A stretch of DNA of 64,000 nt from Odontocerum albicorne. Taxonomy: Eukaryota > Arthropoda > Insecta > Trichoptera > Odontoceridae. Numbering within the stretch: position 1 is the stretch's first letter; each line of letters starts with the position of its first letter. Both the position numbers and the translations under genes were made by a program. Under the pieces are notes generated by a model, which was not told where the DNA came from, did not search any database, and saw only the letters and a list, made by a program, of their open reading frames with translations. The stretch spans positions 17,189,763 through 17,253,762 of the forward strand of contig OX463865.1 in NCBI GenBank assembly GCA_949825065.1, given 5' to 3'. This document shows, one piece after another, positions 21,291 through 31,369 of the stretch.

Positions 21291-22644
21291 TTCATAAACA
21301 TTGTATGATTGATGATATCTTTTCACGTTTTATTATATTTAAATATTTAAGTCCTTTTCTCTCTGACAATGGCAGGAGCGCTAGAATGTTCCAGTTATCC
21401 TTTGGAAAAGAAACTTTTAATGAAATTATCTCCATTGAAATGATTGAACGTCTCTTCTGGAATGAGATAACTTGTTTCATTTTAATTACCTCCTTTCTTC
21501 TAAAATAGTTTCTCTTCTACGTTTTTCACGCTACGTTTGTTAGGACTCTTTTGATCAGGGACGAACTTTACCTATGAGCCTAAGAAAGTAAGAAATAAAA
21601 AAAAAAATTACTTAAGGGGGTATTTTACTCTAGAAATTTGAAAGAAATGTTTTTCTGTTTTTTTTTTTGCATATTCTTAAAGTTTAGACCTTTAAAAATA
21701 TGTTCTCAAAAGTTAATTTTAAAATTCTCAATATTTACGAAGTTAAAGCTATACTTAATGAGGCAGGAATTACGCCGCGCCGGAATGACTGACAATAATC
21801 TCAAAACTTTAAACGCGTTTTTGTCGAAACTACTTTTTTCGGCTTGGTCGACATAAAATCTCAAGTTATATTCAACCGATTGCCTTCAAATTTGATATAA
21901 ATTTTTAATAAATGTTTTCGTATCGTTCCTACCTTGAAAAATTCAAAACTATTATTTTTACAATTAAAAAAAAATAAAATTTGAAAAAAAGGGTAAAAAA
22001 CTAATTTCTTTTCAGACAGCCGCCATTTTACGATTTTTTTTCCTCTTTTGCACCAACTACGAGTATAACGACATTATTTCTTATCAAGAAACTGTGTATG
22101 CTTTTAGTTTCGAATTTACGAAAGGGTTCCAATAATGTCGACCAGTTTACCCCCTTTTTTATGATAAGGCATAACAGCTGATAACATCTCGAATTTACAT
22201 TTTCTTTTCTAATTTTTTTTTGTACATTCTCAAATCATCAATAAACAAATTGTAAAAAATGTAACGGAGAAATATTTTTTTTATTTAGTCTGAAAAAAAG
22301 GCCGAAATTCACGCATAGAATACATTGGCTGCTAAAGACGCCCATGGGCGTCAATACATTTTTTGTAGAGACGCTGATGACGCCCGTTGCGCGTCATTCG
22401 ATTCTCTTTGTTTGTATGGTACCGAATATTTTAAGATTTTAAGGTTTCCGTAAGATTTTAAGGTTTCGAAAATATGATTTTTTTTAGTACCTCTACACTA
22501 CTTTATAAATACATACCGCAGTGAATGTGTTAAGTTCATAGCAATAATAACATAACAATAATACAGTAGAATACCCTCTTAAGTTCATAACAATAATAAC
22601 TAATAAAACAATTTTTTAAAAGCAACAAAAATTACAACATATAC
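21291..22644. other. Unassigned; short palindromes near 22337 and 22377
   Basis: AT-rich with several short frames of no recognised family. GACGCCCATGGGCGTC (22337-22352) is a perfect 16-bp palindrome, followed by a second imperfect one (ATGACGCCCGTTGCGCGTCA). A GATTGATGATATCTTTTCAC stretch at 21307-21326 hints at a further LINE-A relic. Confidence 0.4.
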
Positions 22645-22862
22645 TATATTTCGGAAATTATAGAATGAGTCCTGTGACAGCTCACAAATTTGCCCCAATA
22701 CAACTTTATGTAATGTATTTACCTAAATAACTTGCTATTTATTAGAATTGAGGCTTATATTAAAGTTGATAAAATAATTAAAATTACTGAACATCGTTAC
22801 AAGGTTGTATTGGGGCAAATTTGTGAGCTGTCACAGGACTCATCCTAGAATTTCCGAACTAT
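22645..22862. mobile_element. Inverted-repeat element (MITE-like), about 218 bp
   Basis: Arms of about 62 bp (22645-22707 and 22801-22862) are nearly perfect reverse complements and include GAGTCCTGTGACAGCTCACA and TTTGCCCCAATACAAC. The spacer is about 93 bp and AT-rich. It has no coding capacity. Other copies were not seen in the window. Confidence 0.75.
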
Positions 22863-23029
22863 AATGCGTTGGTGCCCACTTTGACGTGTGAAAGTGATAC
22901 TTGGACTTGTAGAAGAAAAATATAAGTAAGAAGATTGTTATAAAAATGCGTACACTAAGAAAAAAACGTGGTGTCAATGTATGAAATAAGTTGAAATTAT
23001 AGACATTAGAAATAAAATCATACAAAAAA

Positions 23030-23280
23030 TTGATAATTTAAGTGAGATAAAAAAATTAACTTTGAAATGGTTTCGACATGTGGAGAGACTGAACGATAAA
23101 AAGATGATTAATCGAGTAAACAAGTCAAAAGTGGAAGGTGCGCTTGAAAGAGGTAGACCGAGGATAACATGAGTAGATTAAGTAAGACCAGATTTTGAAA
23201 GATGGTGAAGGGAGAAGTATGAATAATATATTATAAGATTCTAAGTGACGAGACATGTAAATGTGAGGAGGGGAAAGTTG
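23030..23280 (+). pseudogene. RTE2-like C-terminal fragment
   Basis: The frame gives LTLKWFRHVERLNDKKM, then LERGRPRIT with a stop, the RLRWFGHVxRM..GRPxxxW pattern of RTE-type C-termini. Diverged and truncated on both sides. Confidence 0.6.
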
Positions 23281-23600
23281 TTTTTATTTTATTCATTTAT
23301 TTTACACATGACAAGACGTATGTATAATTTGCGAAAAAACAACAAGTAATTTAATTTGGACACAACTTTAATGGATCTGGGTTTGTTACCTTTCATTTGT
23401 CGTGTGCCCTGTAAACTAGGCTTTTGCCTGTATCTCACTGAGGACATATAGCATGAAAACAATTAATCGATACTTTTTCCGATTTTTTATTTTATAAAAC
23501 CCCGTTGCACATTCTCATCAACCAGACAAACAGTGACACTCAATTACATCACGCGAAATCAAATGCTTGGAGAGAACAGTTTGGAGATATGGTATGTTGA
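23281..23600 (-). mobile_element. LINE-F 3' UTR fragment
   Basis: ATTTTACACATGACAAGA, AACAAGTAATTTAATTTGGA and TGCCTGTATCTCACTGAGGA recur in order at 34656-35170. The T-rich start (TTTTTATTTTATTCATTTAT) is the reverse of a poly-A tail. The coding end present in the other copy is missing here. Confidence 0.55.
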
Positions 23601-23659
23601 TTCTGTCTACCTCACAAGGGATACGGTGTTATGATATGTACATAACATATGTACATATA

Positions 23660-24618
23660 CGAGGCGTATCCAGAAAATAAGTGTACTGAGGCTCTCACGA
23701 CCGGATGGATTTTATTTTCGACATGTTGGCTACACTTCCGTGTAGCCTGACCCTTCCCCTCCGCAACGAAACCGGTTCGAGGTCAGTACGTTGAGAAGTG
23801 TTGACGCGACAACACGTTTTGTGAAAAATGTCAACCCCATCTCCCGCCAAGTTGAATCAAGTGGAGGCCGGGCAAGAGTTTTCGAGGCGCTGCAAACTCC
23901 ATGGAGATGAATTTCTCCGCTCCATCGTTACTGGAAATGAAACTTGGGTTGCACATTACACGCCTGAAACCAAAAGGCAGTCTCAACAGTGGCGTCACAC
24001 CTCTTCACCCTCCGCCAAAAAGTTCAAAACCACAATTTCAGCCAAGAAAATCATGGCATCCGTGTTTTGGGACTGTCAAGGCATAATTTTAATTGAATAT
24101 ATGCCTCAAGGGGAGACCATCAACTCGGCAAGATACTGTGAGACCCTAAAAAAAATGCGGAGGGCGATTCAAAACAAGAGGAGAGGCATGCTGACAAAGA
24201 GAGTCTGCCTGCTGCATGACAATGCCAGACCACACACGGCCAACGCCACGAAGGAACTGCTCGCCTCGTTTAAATGGGATGTCCTGAACCATCCCGCGCA
24301 TTCCCCTGACCTAGCACCTTCAGATTATTATCTATTTACCTCCCTGAAGCTATACATGGATGGAAAAAGGTTTTCAACCGACGAGGAGCTAAAGGAGGAG
24401 GTGGAGAAGTGGACGGAGGGGTTGGCGGGAAACTACTTCGAGGAAGGCATCAAAAAGTTGATACCCCGCTTCACCACCTGCATTGAGAGGAATGGCGACT
24501 ATGTCGAAAAATAGCTTACATATGTACTATATTACGGTAACCACGTAATTTTTTTGTGTAAATAAAAAAAATTGTAACCTACAAAAATTCAGTACACTTA
24601 CTTTCTGGATATACCTCG
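23660..24618 (+). mobile_element. MAR1: mariner element, internally deleted, TA target duplication
   Basis: Terminal inverted repeats of about 29 bp are visible: CGAGGCGTATCCAGAAAATA at 23660 and the reverse complement of CGAGGTATATCCAGAAAGTA at 24618, flanked by TA. Length is about 959 bp, against about 1.3 kb for full mariners. It is the best preserved DNA transposon in the window. Confidence 0.9.
23828..24514 (+). pseudogene. Mariner transposase lacking its DNA-binding domain
   Basis: A 228-codon open frame without stops, against about 345 in full-length mariner transposases. It begins MSTPSPAKLNQV and jumps almost at once to the start of the catalytic domain, so about 110 residues holding the helix-turn-helix are gone. 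Catalytic triad: the first Asp, expected in TGDETWV, reads TGNETWV near residue 38, so it is Asn. The second is in LLHDNARPHT. The third is in HSPDLAPSDYYLF, exactly 34 residues after the second (D34D spacing of mariner). C-terminal YFEEGIKKLIPRFTTCIE and GDYVEK are intact. It should be inactive through both defects, though the frame is otherwise clean, suggesting fairly recent loss or spread as a deletion derivative. Confidence 0.9.
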
Positions 24619-24629
24619 TACTATAAAGA

Positions 24630-24790
24630 GCTTCGTAGCCTAGTTGATAAAACATGTCTTTTAATCTGCGTGTTGCTTGTTCGATTCTCATTTTTGTCAC
24701 TTTGAACTAACAAGTGTTTCAGTCTGGTATTCACACAGAGCAACTTTTATATATTTCTGGTTAGTTGGAATACAACACATATATTTTCTT
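24630..24790 (+). mobile_element. SINE1-like element, diverged
   Basis: The tRNA-like A-box region GTAGCCTAGTTGATAA and B-box region TTGTTCGATTCTCA are about 38 bp apart, followed by body text with GTCTGGTATTCAC and GGTTAGTTGGAATA. The tail does not match the other copies well. Confidence 0.5.
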
Positions 24791-25173
24791 AATCTTAAAA
24801 AGTCGTTTGATTCATTGTGTGATGTCATGTTTGAAAAAAATATTAAATAAATAAAACATCTATTTTTCATTTTGTATTCACCAATATTTTATTTGATTTC
24901 ACTACCGGTTTCAAAGACCTCCGTTTTCCTCGTCAAGTAAAGATGAATTAAAGTATGTCTAAAATATTTTTTTTCTAACTGTAGATACTGGAGAGGGGTA
25001 GGGGAGTAGTAGCTTTTAAGGGCAAGATAGTAGGTAGGCGTCAAAAGAATGGCTTTTTAATGAAAAAAAAAAGGAACAATTGCTTCTTGTTGCGGTGATG
25101 CGTATGCTACGGTGGTCACTGGATGTCACTAGATTGGATAAGGTCTGAAATTAACAAATTCGTAGAATACAGT
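24791..25173. other. Unassigned, with an FB-like ACCGGTTTCAAAG relic
   Basis: ACTACCGGTTTCAAAGACCT at 24901-24920 recalls the FB arms (30690, 41561), but no second arm was found. Confidence 0.35.
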
Positions 25174-25578
25174 GAGATTTTTTATTATCGTAGCCAAAGT
25201 TGTAATGTGTATCCCCAAATCACGCGCGAGCGAAACACGTGAAGCAATGTGTTTATTCACTTTTTCGAAAATTTTCCTTTTCTCTTAAATCGATAATGTT
25301 TTGCTGAGACATTATTTGAAGGGATTCAACGAAAAAATTAAAGAAATTTAAATTGACACACGAAATACACGACAATTGAAATCGTATGTCCACGACCAGC
25401 ACGTTTAAAACACAAGCACAGATTGACCTGCATATACAGTCTGCCTGCCTCTGATTCGCTAAATTTTCCACTAATTGCATCGTATTACACGACTCGTGTA
25501 ACCTTGACCATGAGCGCTGCAGGTGCAGGTGCACATGTGTCTTTAAATAGAAACAATATATTTCTGCTTCCTAATATT
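25174..25578 (-). pseudogene. Pogo-like transposase N-terminus, arm 1 of an inverted pair
   Basis: From the minus ATG at 25312 the text encodes MSQQ. A frame then gives EKRKIFEKVNKH.ASRVSLA RDLGI..TTLATIIKN, the helix-turn-helix of CENP-B/pogo (Tigger) transposases. There is a stop where arm 2 has Gln (IQEKRK), and a shift between MSQQ and that frame. The 5' leader (25313-25578) includes CTGATTCGCTAAATTTTCCA and CAGGTGCAGGTGCACATG. No catalytic domain is present. It is nearly a mirror image of 26439-26860. Confidence 0.75.
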
Positions 25579-25839
25579 CATTTCAAATATTTTTAATCGT
25601 CGCGCATTTAATTAAATATGTACAATATATAAATTGATTTGCATTTTAAATATTTCAAACGTAAATTACGGGAAATAAAAACGTAAAAGCGGGTACTAAA
25701 TGTACTAAAATAAAACGGGATTGTAAAAATTGAACGCAAATAGCAGGAAAACGTGAATTCTGGGCATGTAAAAACGGGGTTTCACTTTTGTGGCACGTAA
25801 AAAGTGTATTTAAAGTGGTGTAAATAGTAGATAAAGCAC

Positions 25840-26075
25840 AGGAAGCACGAGTACGTTGATATTGGCAAGTGCAACGGCGGTATGAAGTGTCTAAGCTTAA
25901 TACAACCACGAAAAGAGGGAGATCCGAGAAGAGCATGTGTAAGAAAGTGGAGGAAAACATGACAAGACTCGGACTATCACCAAATGATTGGCGAGATTGC
26001 AAGTGATGGAGGAAAAAGATCCAACTAGCCGACGCCAAATGGATGGCATAAGGCAAGGGAAAAGATGAAGAATTT
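25840..26075 (+). pseudogene. RTE-like terminal fragment between the pogo arms
   Basis: One frame reads VEENMTRLGLSPNDWRDCK then a stop and WRKKI, which resembles the last residues of RTE-type proteins (GLxPxDWRDRxKWR). Upstream of about 25900 nothing is aligned. Weak evidence. Confidence 0.4.
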
Positions 26076-26438
26076 TAAGTATCAATAAAAAATATATATA
26101 AAGGATTTTTTTTAATTTCTTTTTTCCAATTCCTCTCTGTATATATATATGCCGTGTTTCTCATAAATTAAGGTAAAACTTGTCTGCAGCATCTTTTCGC
26201 AGTGTTTTCTTTCATTCCTCACATCCAATCACAATATCTCAGTTCCATTCAAAAGCTGAAAGAACAGGGTAATATGTATATGAAAGAGCGACAGCTAAAT
26301 ACTAAAGAGAAAAGGTAATTGGGAAAAATGTATAAGGACGAATTATTTTAGTAAATTAATAGAAGAATGTCGCCTGAGGTTACGATTCTTTCCAGTTTCT
26401 TTTTTTTATTTTATGTGTTTATTCACATACAGTGAAAA

Positions 26439-26910
26439 AATATTAGGAAGCAGAAATATGTTGTTTCTATTTAGACACGTGTGCGCCTGCACCTGCAGCG
26501 CTCATGGTCAAGGTTACACGAGTCGTGTAATACGATGCAATTGGAAATTTAGCGAATCAGAGGCAGGCAGACTGTATATGTATTTGGTCAATCTATGCTT
26601 GTGTTTTAAACGTGTCGGCCGTGTACATACAATTTCAATTGTCAATTGTCGTGTATTTCGTGTGTCAATTTATATTTTTTAAATTTCTTTTAATTTTTCG
26701 TTGAATCCCTTCAAATAATGTCTCAGCAAATAAAATATTATCGATTCAAGAGAAAAGGAAAATTCTCGAAAAAGTGAATAAACACGTTGGTTCACGTGTT
26801 TCGCTGGCGCGTGATTTGGGGATACCCGTTACAACTTTGGCTATGATAATAAAAAATCGCGAATCGATTGAAAAAACTTTTCCGATTTGCGTTATCTAAA
26901 TAAAAAATAA
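26439..26910 (+). pseudogene. Pogo-like transposase N-terminus, arm 2 of an inverted pair
   Basis: The ATG at 26718 starts MSQQ; after a one-base shift the frame reads KILSIQEKRKILEKVNKHVG, SRVSLARDLGIPVTTLAM, IIKNRESIEKT. This is a clear CENP-B/pogo DNA-binding motif of about 50 residues. It then degenerates (stop near 26899). The leader matches arm 1, with TTAGCGAATCAGAGGCAGGC. A possible element terminus, AACGGGGTGCCACTG followed by TA, lies at 26993-27009. Confidence 0.78.
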
Positions 26911-27009
26911 TTTTCAATTTTCAATTTTTTTTTCTAGCCCCGAACCTACGTTTTCCCTCCAATGACGTTTTTTTTATCAGTCCCTTCAAAAACGGGGTGC
27001 CACTGTATT

Positions 27010-27446
27010 ACAATAAATTTTAAAAATCCATAATTAATGAAAAAACAACATGTAATTTAAAGTAGACACAAATTATGGTATATGGGTCGTATTAGCAGGG
27101 ATAACCAAAATCTGAGTGAAAGAGTGGATGTGTACGTCTTAAATAATTAGTATTAAAATGATTAGTTGTAAGAATTGTTATCTAGATATAAGTGTTAGTA
27201 TGTAGGTGTTAACTATTTCTAACAAATGAAATATCAAGAGTATTAACAACAAAATTACACGTAGAAAATTTAAATGAACTTAGTTCATAGTTATAATATA
27301 TAAATTAGATTAGTTTTTAAGATATTCATTTGTATGTAGGTATAGCCTTTGGCAAATGTTTGTATTATAGATGACTTGAATAAATAAATTTAAAAAATGT
27401 TTATGGATATGGGTATGTTGCCTTTCATTTGTCGTGTTCCCAGTAA
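27010..27446. other. Diverged LINE-F-like 3' UTR remnants, otherwise unassigned
   Basis: AAAAACAACATGTAATTTAA (27041-27060) and GGGTATGTTGCCTTTCATTT with GTCGTGTTCCCAGTAAA (27411-27446) match LINE-F UTR text at 23335-23415. Sequence between them is AT-rich. Confidence 0.4.
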
Positions 27447-28279
27447 ATTACCGCTTCATCACTCTTCTTTTTTACGTCGTCCTTTACTGTCCATGCAGTG
27501 AGACTCTGGAATCAGTTACAAACCAATCTTAGACTCGCTCCGTCTTTGATAATCTTTAAGAAACGACTGAAAAATATGTTAATTTATAAGTCAGAAATAT
27601 GACCTGTTTAATTTATAATTAGTCTTTTCTCTCCCCCATCCGTTCCTTTTCCTTTGATTGATGTATCTCATTTTATATGAAAAGGAATGTTCGGGTGATT
27701 GTTCGCCTTTATGGGTATATATACGCCCACACATGTGTTCATAGATTTCGTGGGGGATGTATAGTCATTTGAATATTTTTTTACGACCACTTACTTGCAT
27801 TGAGACTCTGGAATCAATTACAAACCAATATAATACTCGCTCCGTCATTGGCATGATTTAAGAAGCGACTGAAAAACTCTTACTTTCTACTCAGTAAAAT
27901 AACGTGTTTCATTCCTGATTTTTCTTTTCCTTTCCTCTCCATCTTCCCTTCCTTTCCTTTTGATTGATAATATTATATCTCACTTAATATGTTCGGTTGA
28001 TTGTCCGTCTTTATGGGGTTCGTGGATATATGCTCACGTATGTGTTTATGGATTTCGTGGGGATGGATAGTCATTTGAATGAATTATGTGACCACGTAAC
28101 TTGCTTCATTTACTTTTGTCTGGTTGGTTGAAAGACATTGCCGCCTGGCAATAAGCCCGCCAGATTTTATTTGCAATAAAAGTGTTAAATAAATAAATAA
28201 CTTGCTTTATTTACTTTTGTTTGGTTGGTTGGAAATGATTGCAATAATCCCGCCAGATTGTATTTGCAATAAAAGTGTT
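27447..28279 (+). mobile_element. Three LINE-A 3' ends in direct tandem
   Basis: Copy 1 at 27447-27797 starts in the ORF at TTTACGTCGTCCTTTACTGT and stops near ACTTGCATT. Copy 2 at 27800-28197 starts at GAGACTCTGGAATCAATTAC and runs to the AAATAAATAA tail. Copy 3 at 28199-28279 contains only the last about 80 bp. All have the same orientation and almost no sequence separates them. Confidence 0.75.
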
Positions 28280-28398
28280 GATAAATTCTTAATAATTAAA
28301 TTCATTTTCTGTCTTACATCGACATACCACGAATTCTTCTCAGCGCACGTATTCCTACTGCATTTTTTTAATGTTCAATTCACCCACACTAGAAAGAT
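28280..28398 (-). pseudogene. RTE2 fragment
   Basis: CCACGAATTCTTCTCAGCGC and ACTGCATTTTTTTAATGTTC match 49330-49385 and 33920-33970 in the same order and orientation. Confidence 0.5.
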
Positions 28399-28835
28399 TT
28401 GTGCAACTCTATCAAAGTTACTAACGGAATTATATGAGTCAATATTAAAAAATAATAATTTCAATACATGACAATTTAAAACTTCAACTGTTGAAGATTT
28501 AAAAAAATAACTAAACAATTTATAAGTAGAAAAGTTCTTCGAAGAAAGAAGAAATGTAACATTCATTGGGTACGACAAAAATACGCCGTTTAGTAAATCA
28601 AATATGTCACATAAAGTACAATAAAAAAACACATGGTCTATTCATGATTTGGATCATCCACAATACCCATTCTGTATATGTGACTAGCCACCACGCAGTT
28701 GTTCATCCGCAAGTGACACATGACTGACACTTCCATATTGTTAATTCTCATTGGTGGAACTTTAGCGAATGTCCTTGAAGGACGCAATGATGATTTTGAT
28801 TGTTTGGAATTTAAATAAAATACGTCAATTAGCAA
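28399..28835 (-). pseudogene. LINE-B C-terminal fragment and 3' UTR
   Basis: The minus frame from 28835 reads NMEVSVMCHLRMNNCVVAS then HIYRMGIVDDPNHE, a typical region just before the CxCG..H..C motif. The motif itself is broken by a deletion, and from 28632 the frame continues as FFYCTLCDIFDLLNGVFL. The 3' UTR contains GACTCATATAATTCC when read on the minus strand. Compare 450-768. Confidence 0.65.
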
Positions 28836-28837
28836 TG

Positions 28838-29492
28838 CGGAAAGAGAGAGTGAATGTCAATAAAACAAAGTGCTTGACAATATCAAAAGAGCCACTCAGA
28901 TGCAAACTGATCATCGATAACGTACCCACCGAGCAAGTCACGCGATTCACTTACCTAGATGTAGAGATCTCCAGCAACAGTGACCTATATAGTGAAGTAC
29001 GAGGACAAACTAATAAAGTGACAGCTTTGGCTGGCTGCCTGCGGGACACTATATGGAGAAACAAACACATAGTAACCAAAAGTAAGGTCATGATATATGA
29101 GACATGCGTCCGCCCCATCATGACATATGGGATAGAAATGAGAGCCGATACCAACAGGACAAAAAACCTTTTTAGAGTGGCAGAAATGAGAACCCTACGC
29201 TCCATCGCAGGCAGAACTCTTAGAGATCGGATCAGAAATGAGACGATAAAGTATGTATGTGGTGTTGAAGACATAATGAGGTGAGGAAGAAGCAGAAGGT
29301 GCTTTTGAAGGGATCATGTAGACCGCATGGAGGATACGAGACTTGCGAAAATTGCTAAGACTGAAAACCCTAGCAGCAGGAGATTACCAGGAAGGCTGCC
29401 GAAAAGATGGAAGGACAGCTGGACGTCATCATACCAGGACAGCCCACCGTCACAAACAGGTCATATGACCTAGACCAAGAGGAAGAAGAATT
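28838..29492 (+). pseudogene. RTE3: RTE-type reverse transcriptase C-terminal fragment
   Basis: The frame to 29284 encodes VNVNKTKCLTISKEP, VTRFTYLDVEISS, KVMIYETCVRPIMTYGIE, AEMRTLRSIAGRTLRDR and NETIKYVCGVEDI. After a stop it resumes as DHVDRMEDTRLAKIAK and RRLPGRLPKRWKDSW, and ends in GAGGAAGAAGAA, a microsatellite-like 3' end. 5'-truncated; the catalytic YxDD core is absent. Confidence 0.8.
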
Positions 29493-29504
29493 ACTGGATT
29501 TATT

Positions 29505-29975
29505 CGAGACCTATCGTAACATACTTCTCTTTGAGGTATTGGAACAAGATCAAACTGTAACAGCAGATCTGTATCTTATCTAATATCTTGTCTTTATTTA
29601 TGTACGGTGCTGAGACGTGAACTCTGAAAGTAGGCGAGAGAAGTAGAAGTGATGCATTTGAAAGATGGTGTTGCAGAAGCATATTAAGAATTCCATGGAA
29701 TGCAATGTTAACTACCGCCTCTATTCTCAAGGAACTGAGAATCACCGGTAGACAACTCCTCCGATTCTTTGGACACATTACTCATGCCCAAGGAGTTTGG
29801 AGAAACTTGTGGTCACTGGGAACGTAGAAAGGCGACGTACAAGAGGTAGTGTCCCAATGTGTTGGACTGGCCAAGTAAGAGACGCTAAAATACTACACAT
29901 ATCTACTGCTCAACGAACTGCAGAGTTGTCATTAGAGGCGCCATATGTTAGTCCCGGGAATTGTTGATTGATACG
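29505..29975 (+). pseudogene. RTE4 C-terminal fragment
   Basis: Reads FIYGAET.TLKVGERS, AFERWCCRSILRIPW, ILKELRITGRQLLRFFGHIT and ends in text like SQCVGLAK. Stops interrupt it. Same family as 38940-39317 and 56290-56745 (shared GGACGACGCAAAAGAGG-type stretch). Confidence 0.7.
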
Positions 29976-30626
29976 TTACATAATTTTCTAAATTAAATAG
30001 ATATAAAATATTCAGTGAACGTGCAAAATTAAAAACAGGAAGCAGAGTTTTTTAAATCATTAATTCTACTCTTATAATAATAAAAAATAAAAAAACTGTA
30101 GCCGATGCACTTGAGAGCCTTACGAGACTCCCAGACCCTCCCACCCCCACAGTCTCCGAGACTTCCGCAGACCTTCACTATCTGTCTCCCCTTTGTGCTG
30201 GTGTGATGAAGCGTGCTTGTTTTAACGACTATTCCCTCCAAACATTTTTTGTACGTATTTCTTCACCGTCTCCGTCTAAGACATACTTCTTAAGAGAAAG
30301 TGATACGAAGCTCTGCCTTTAATTGAACTGGTTTAATAATTTGTTAACAAAGGTTGGTCATTACATAAAAATAAGTAATAATGCTCAAGACTTGTTAGTA
30401 AAACGCTGATCTTCAATCCCGAAGGCTTTACGTTTGAACCTTTTTTTTTTATTTTATCAACTTAGCACGGATTTATCCTGTTACACAAAGAGGGTCTGCT
30501 TCTAGCGTTAGCTTATTCGTTAAGAAGTAAGTCAGCCAGGATTCTTCTCATACTGCTAGGCGGTGCTGAGAATGTATACACATTTTGTTTATAGTTCAAC
30601 GTTGTGGAGGTTTAAAGACATTGTTA
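29976..30626. other. Unassigned sequence
   Basis: Contains a C-rich patch (30120-30200) and a T-run at 30440-30450 that could be a reversed retroposon tail. No frame recognised. Confidence 0.35.
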
Positions 30627-30808
30627 TTTATTTTATTAAACACTGTTTATTCCACTTTTTGTAACGGTATAACTCTACCGGTTTTAAGGCTTTCACCTCA
30701 TCTTGTCGTGTCTTGTTTGTGCTCCCCTGAAGATGAGGTGAAAACTTTGAAACCGGTAGGGTTATACCGTTACAAAAAAGTGGAATAAACAGTGTTTGAT
30801 AAAATAAA
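30627..30808. mobile_element. FB foldback element, complete
   Basis: Arms of about 78 bp (30627-30704 and 30730-30808) are near-perfect inverted repeats with AACACTGTTTATTCCACTTT and GTAACGGTATAACTCTACCG. The loop is about 25 bp (GTCGTGTCTTGTTTGTGCTC). Related copies: 41511-41658 and 41846-41940 (partial), 47091-47282 (complete but diverged). No coding capacity. Confidence 0.82.
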
Positions 30809-31369
30809 TTACAATGTATTCACAGTGTCACTCAGTTGGTTCAATATCTCTATACCACGCGTAACTGAGTGTTTAGCCATGATATTCATTCTGTAAGTTA
30901 GTATGTAGGACAGAGGGTGTTTCCTTGTACGGCTATATTAATTGAATACATATAAACTTAGTGCTTCTAGAATCGCGGGATAGTTAAAGCAACCTTGAAA
31001 AACCTTTAATAGGAATATCGCAATGGATTCTTGCCTTCTTGTTTCGAGGCTTCTACGAGTATTGATACACACCGTGAGAAGTTCGACATGGTGAGCATAT
31101 TTTGGATAATCGCCCTTTGTTGTGTACCACAGATATCTGAGGATTTTTTGGTATTTGTTCTATATTATTTTATATTTGAGCTGGTCTCGTTGGAAACAAT
31201 TTTTTTAAAAGGTTCCTGTCAGGTATTCTCTAAAGGCTTTTCTTATATTAGTCTCTGCTTTTTACAATTATTGACTATATTGACGTCTATTATTTGAATA
31301 TAATTAAGAAACAGATGAGTTAACTACAACGAAGAACGAAATATTTATGGATAAATATGAAATACATAA
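30809..31369. other. Unassigned sequence
   Basis: An 88-codon plus frame at 31031-31297 is hydrophobic but has no recognised family and no supporting signals. Confidence 0.35.

Noticed and set aside
25655..26085. Minus-strand frames of 133 and 62 codons between the pogo arms
   Set aside because: The plus strand of the same stretch reads as an RTE-like end (ENMTRLGLSPNDWRDCK), so these are antisense shadows.
31031..31297. Hydrophobic 88-codon frame
   Set aside because: Chance frame in T-rich DNA; hydrophobicity is expected from TTT/TTA/ATT codons.
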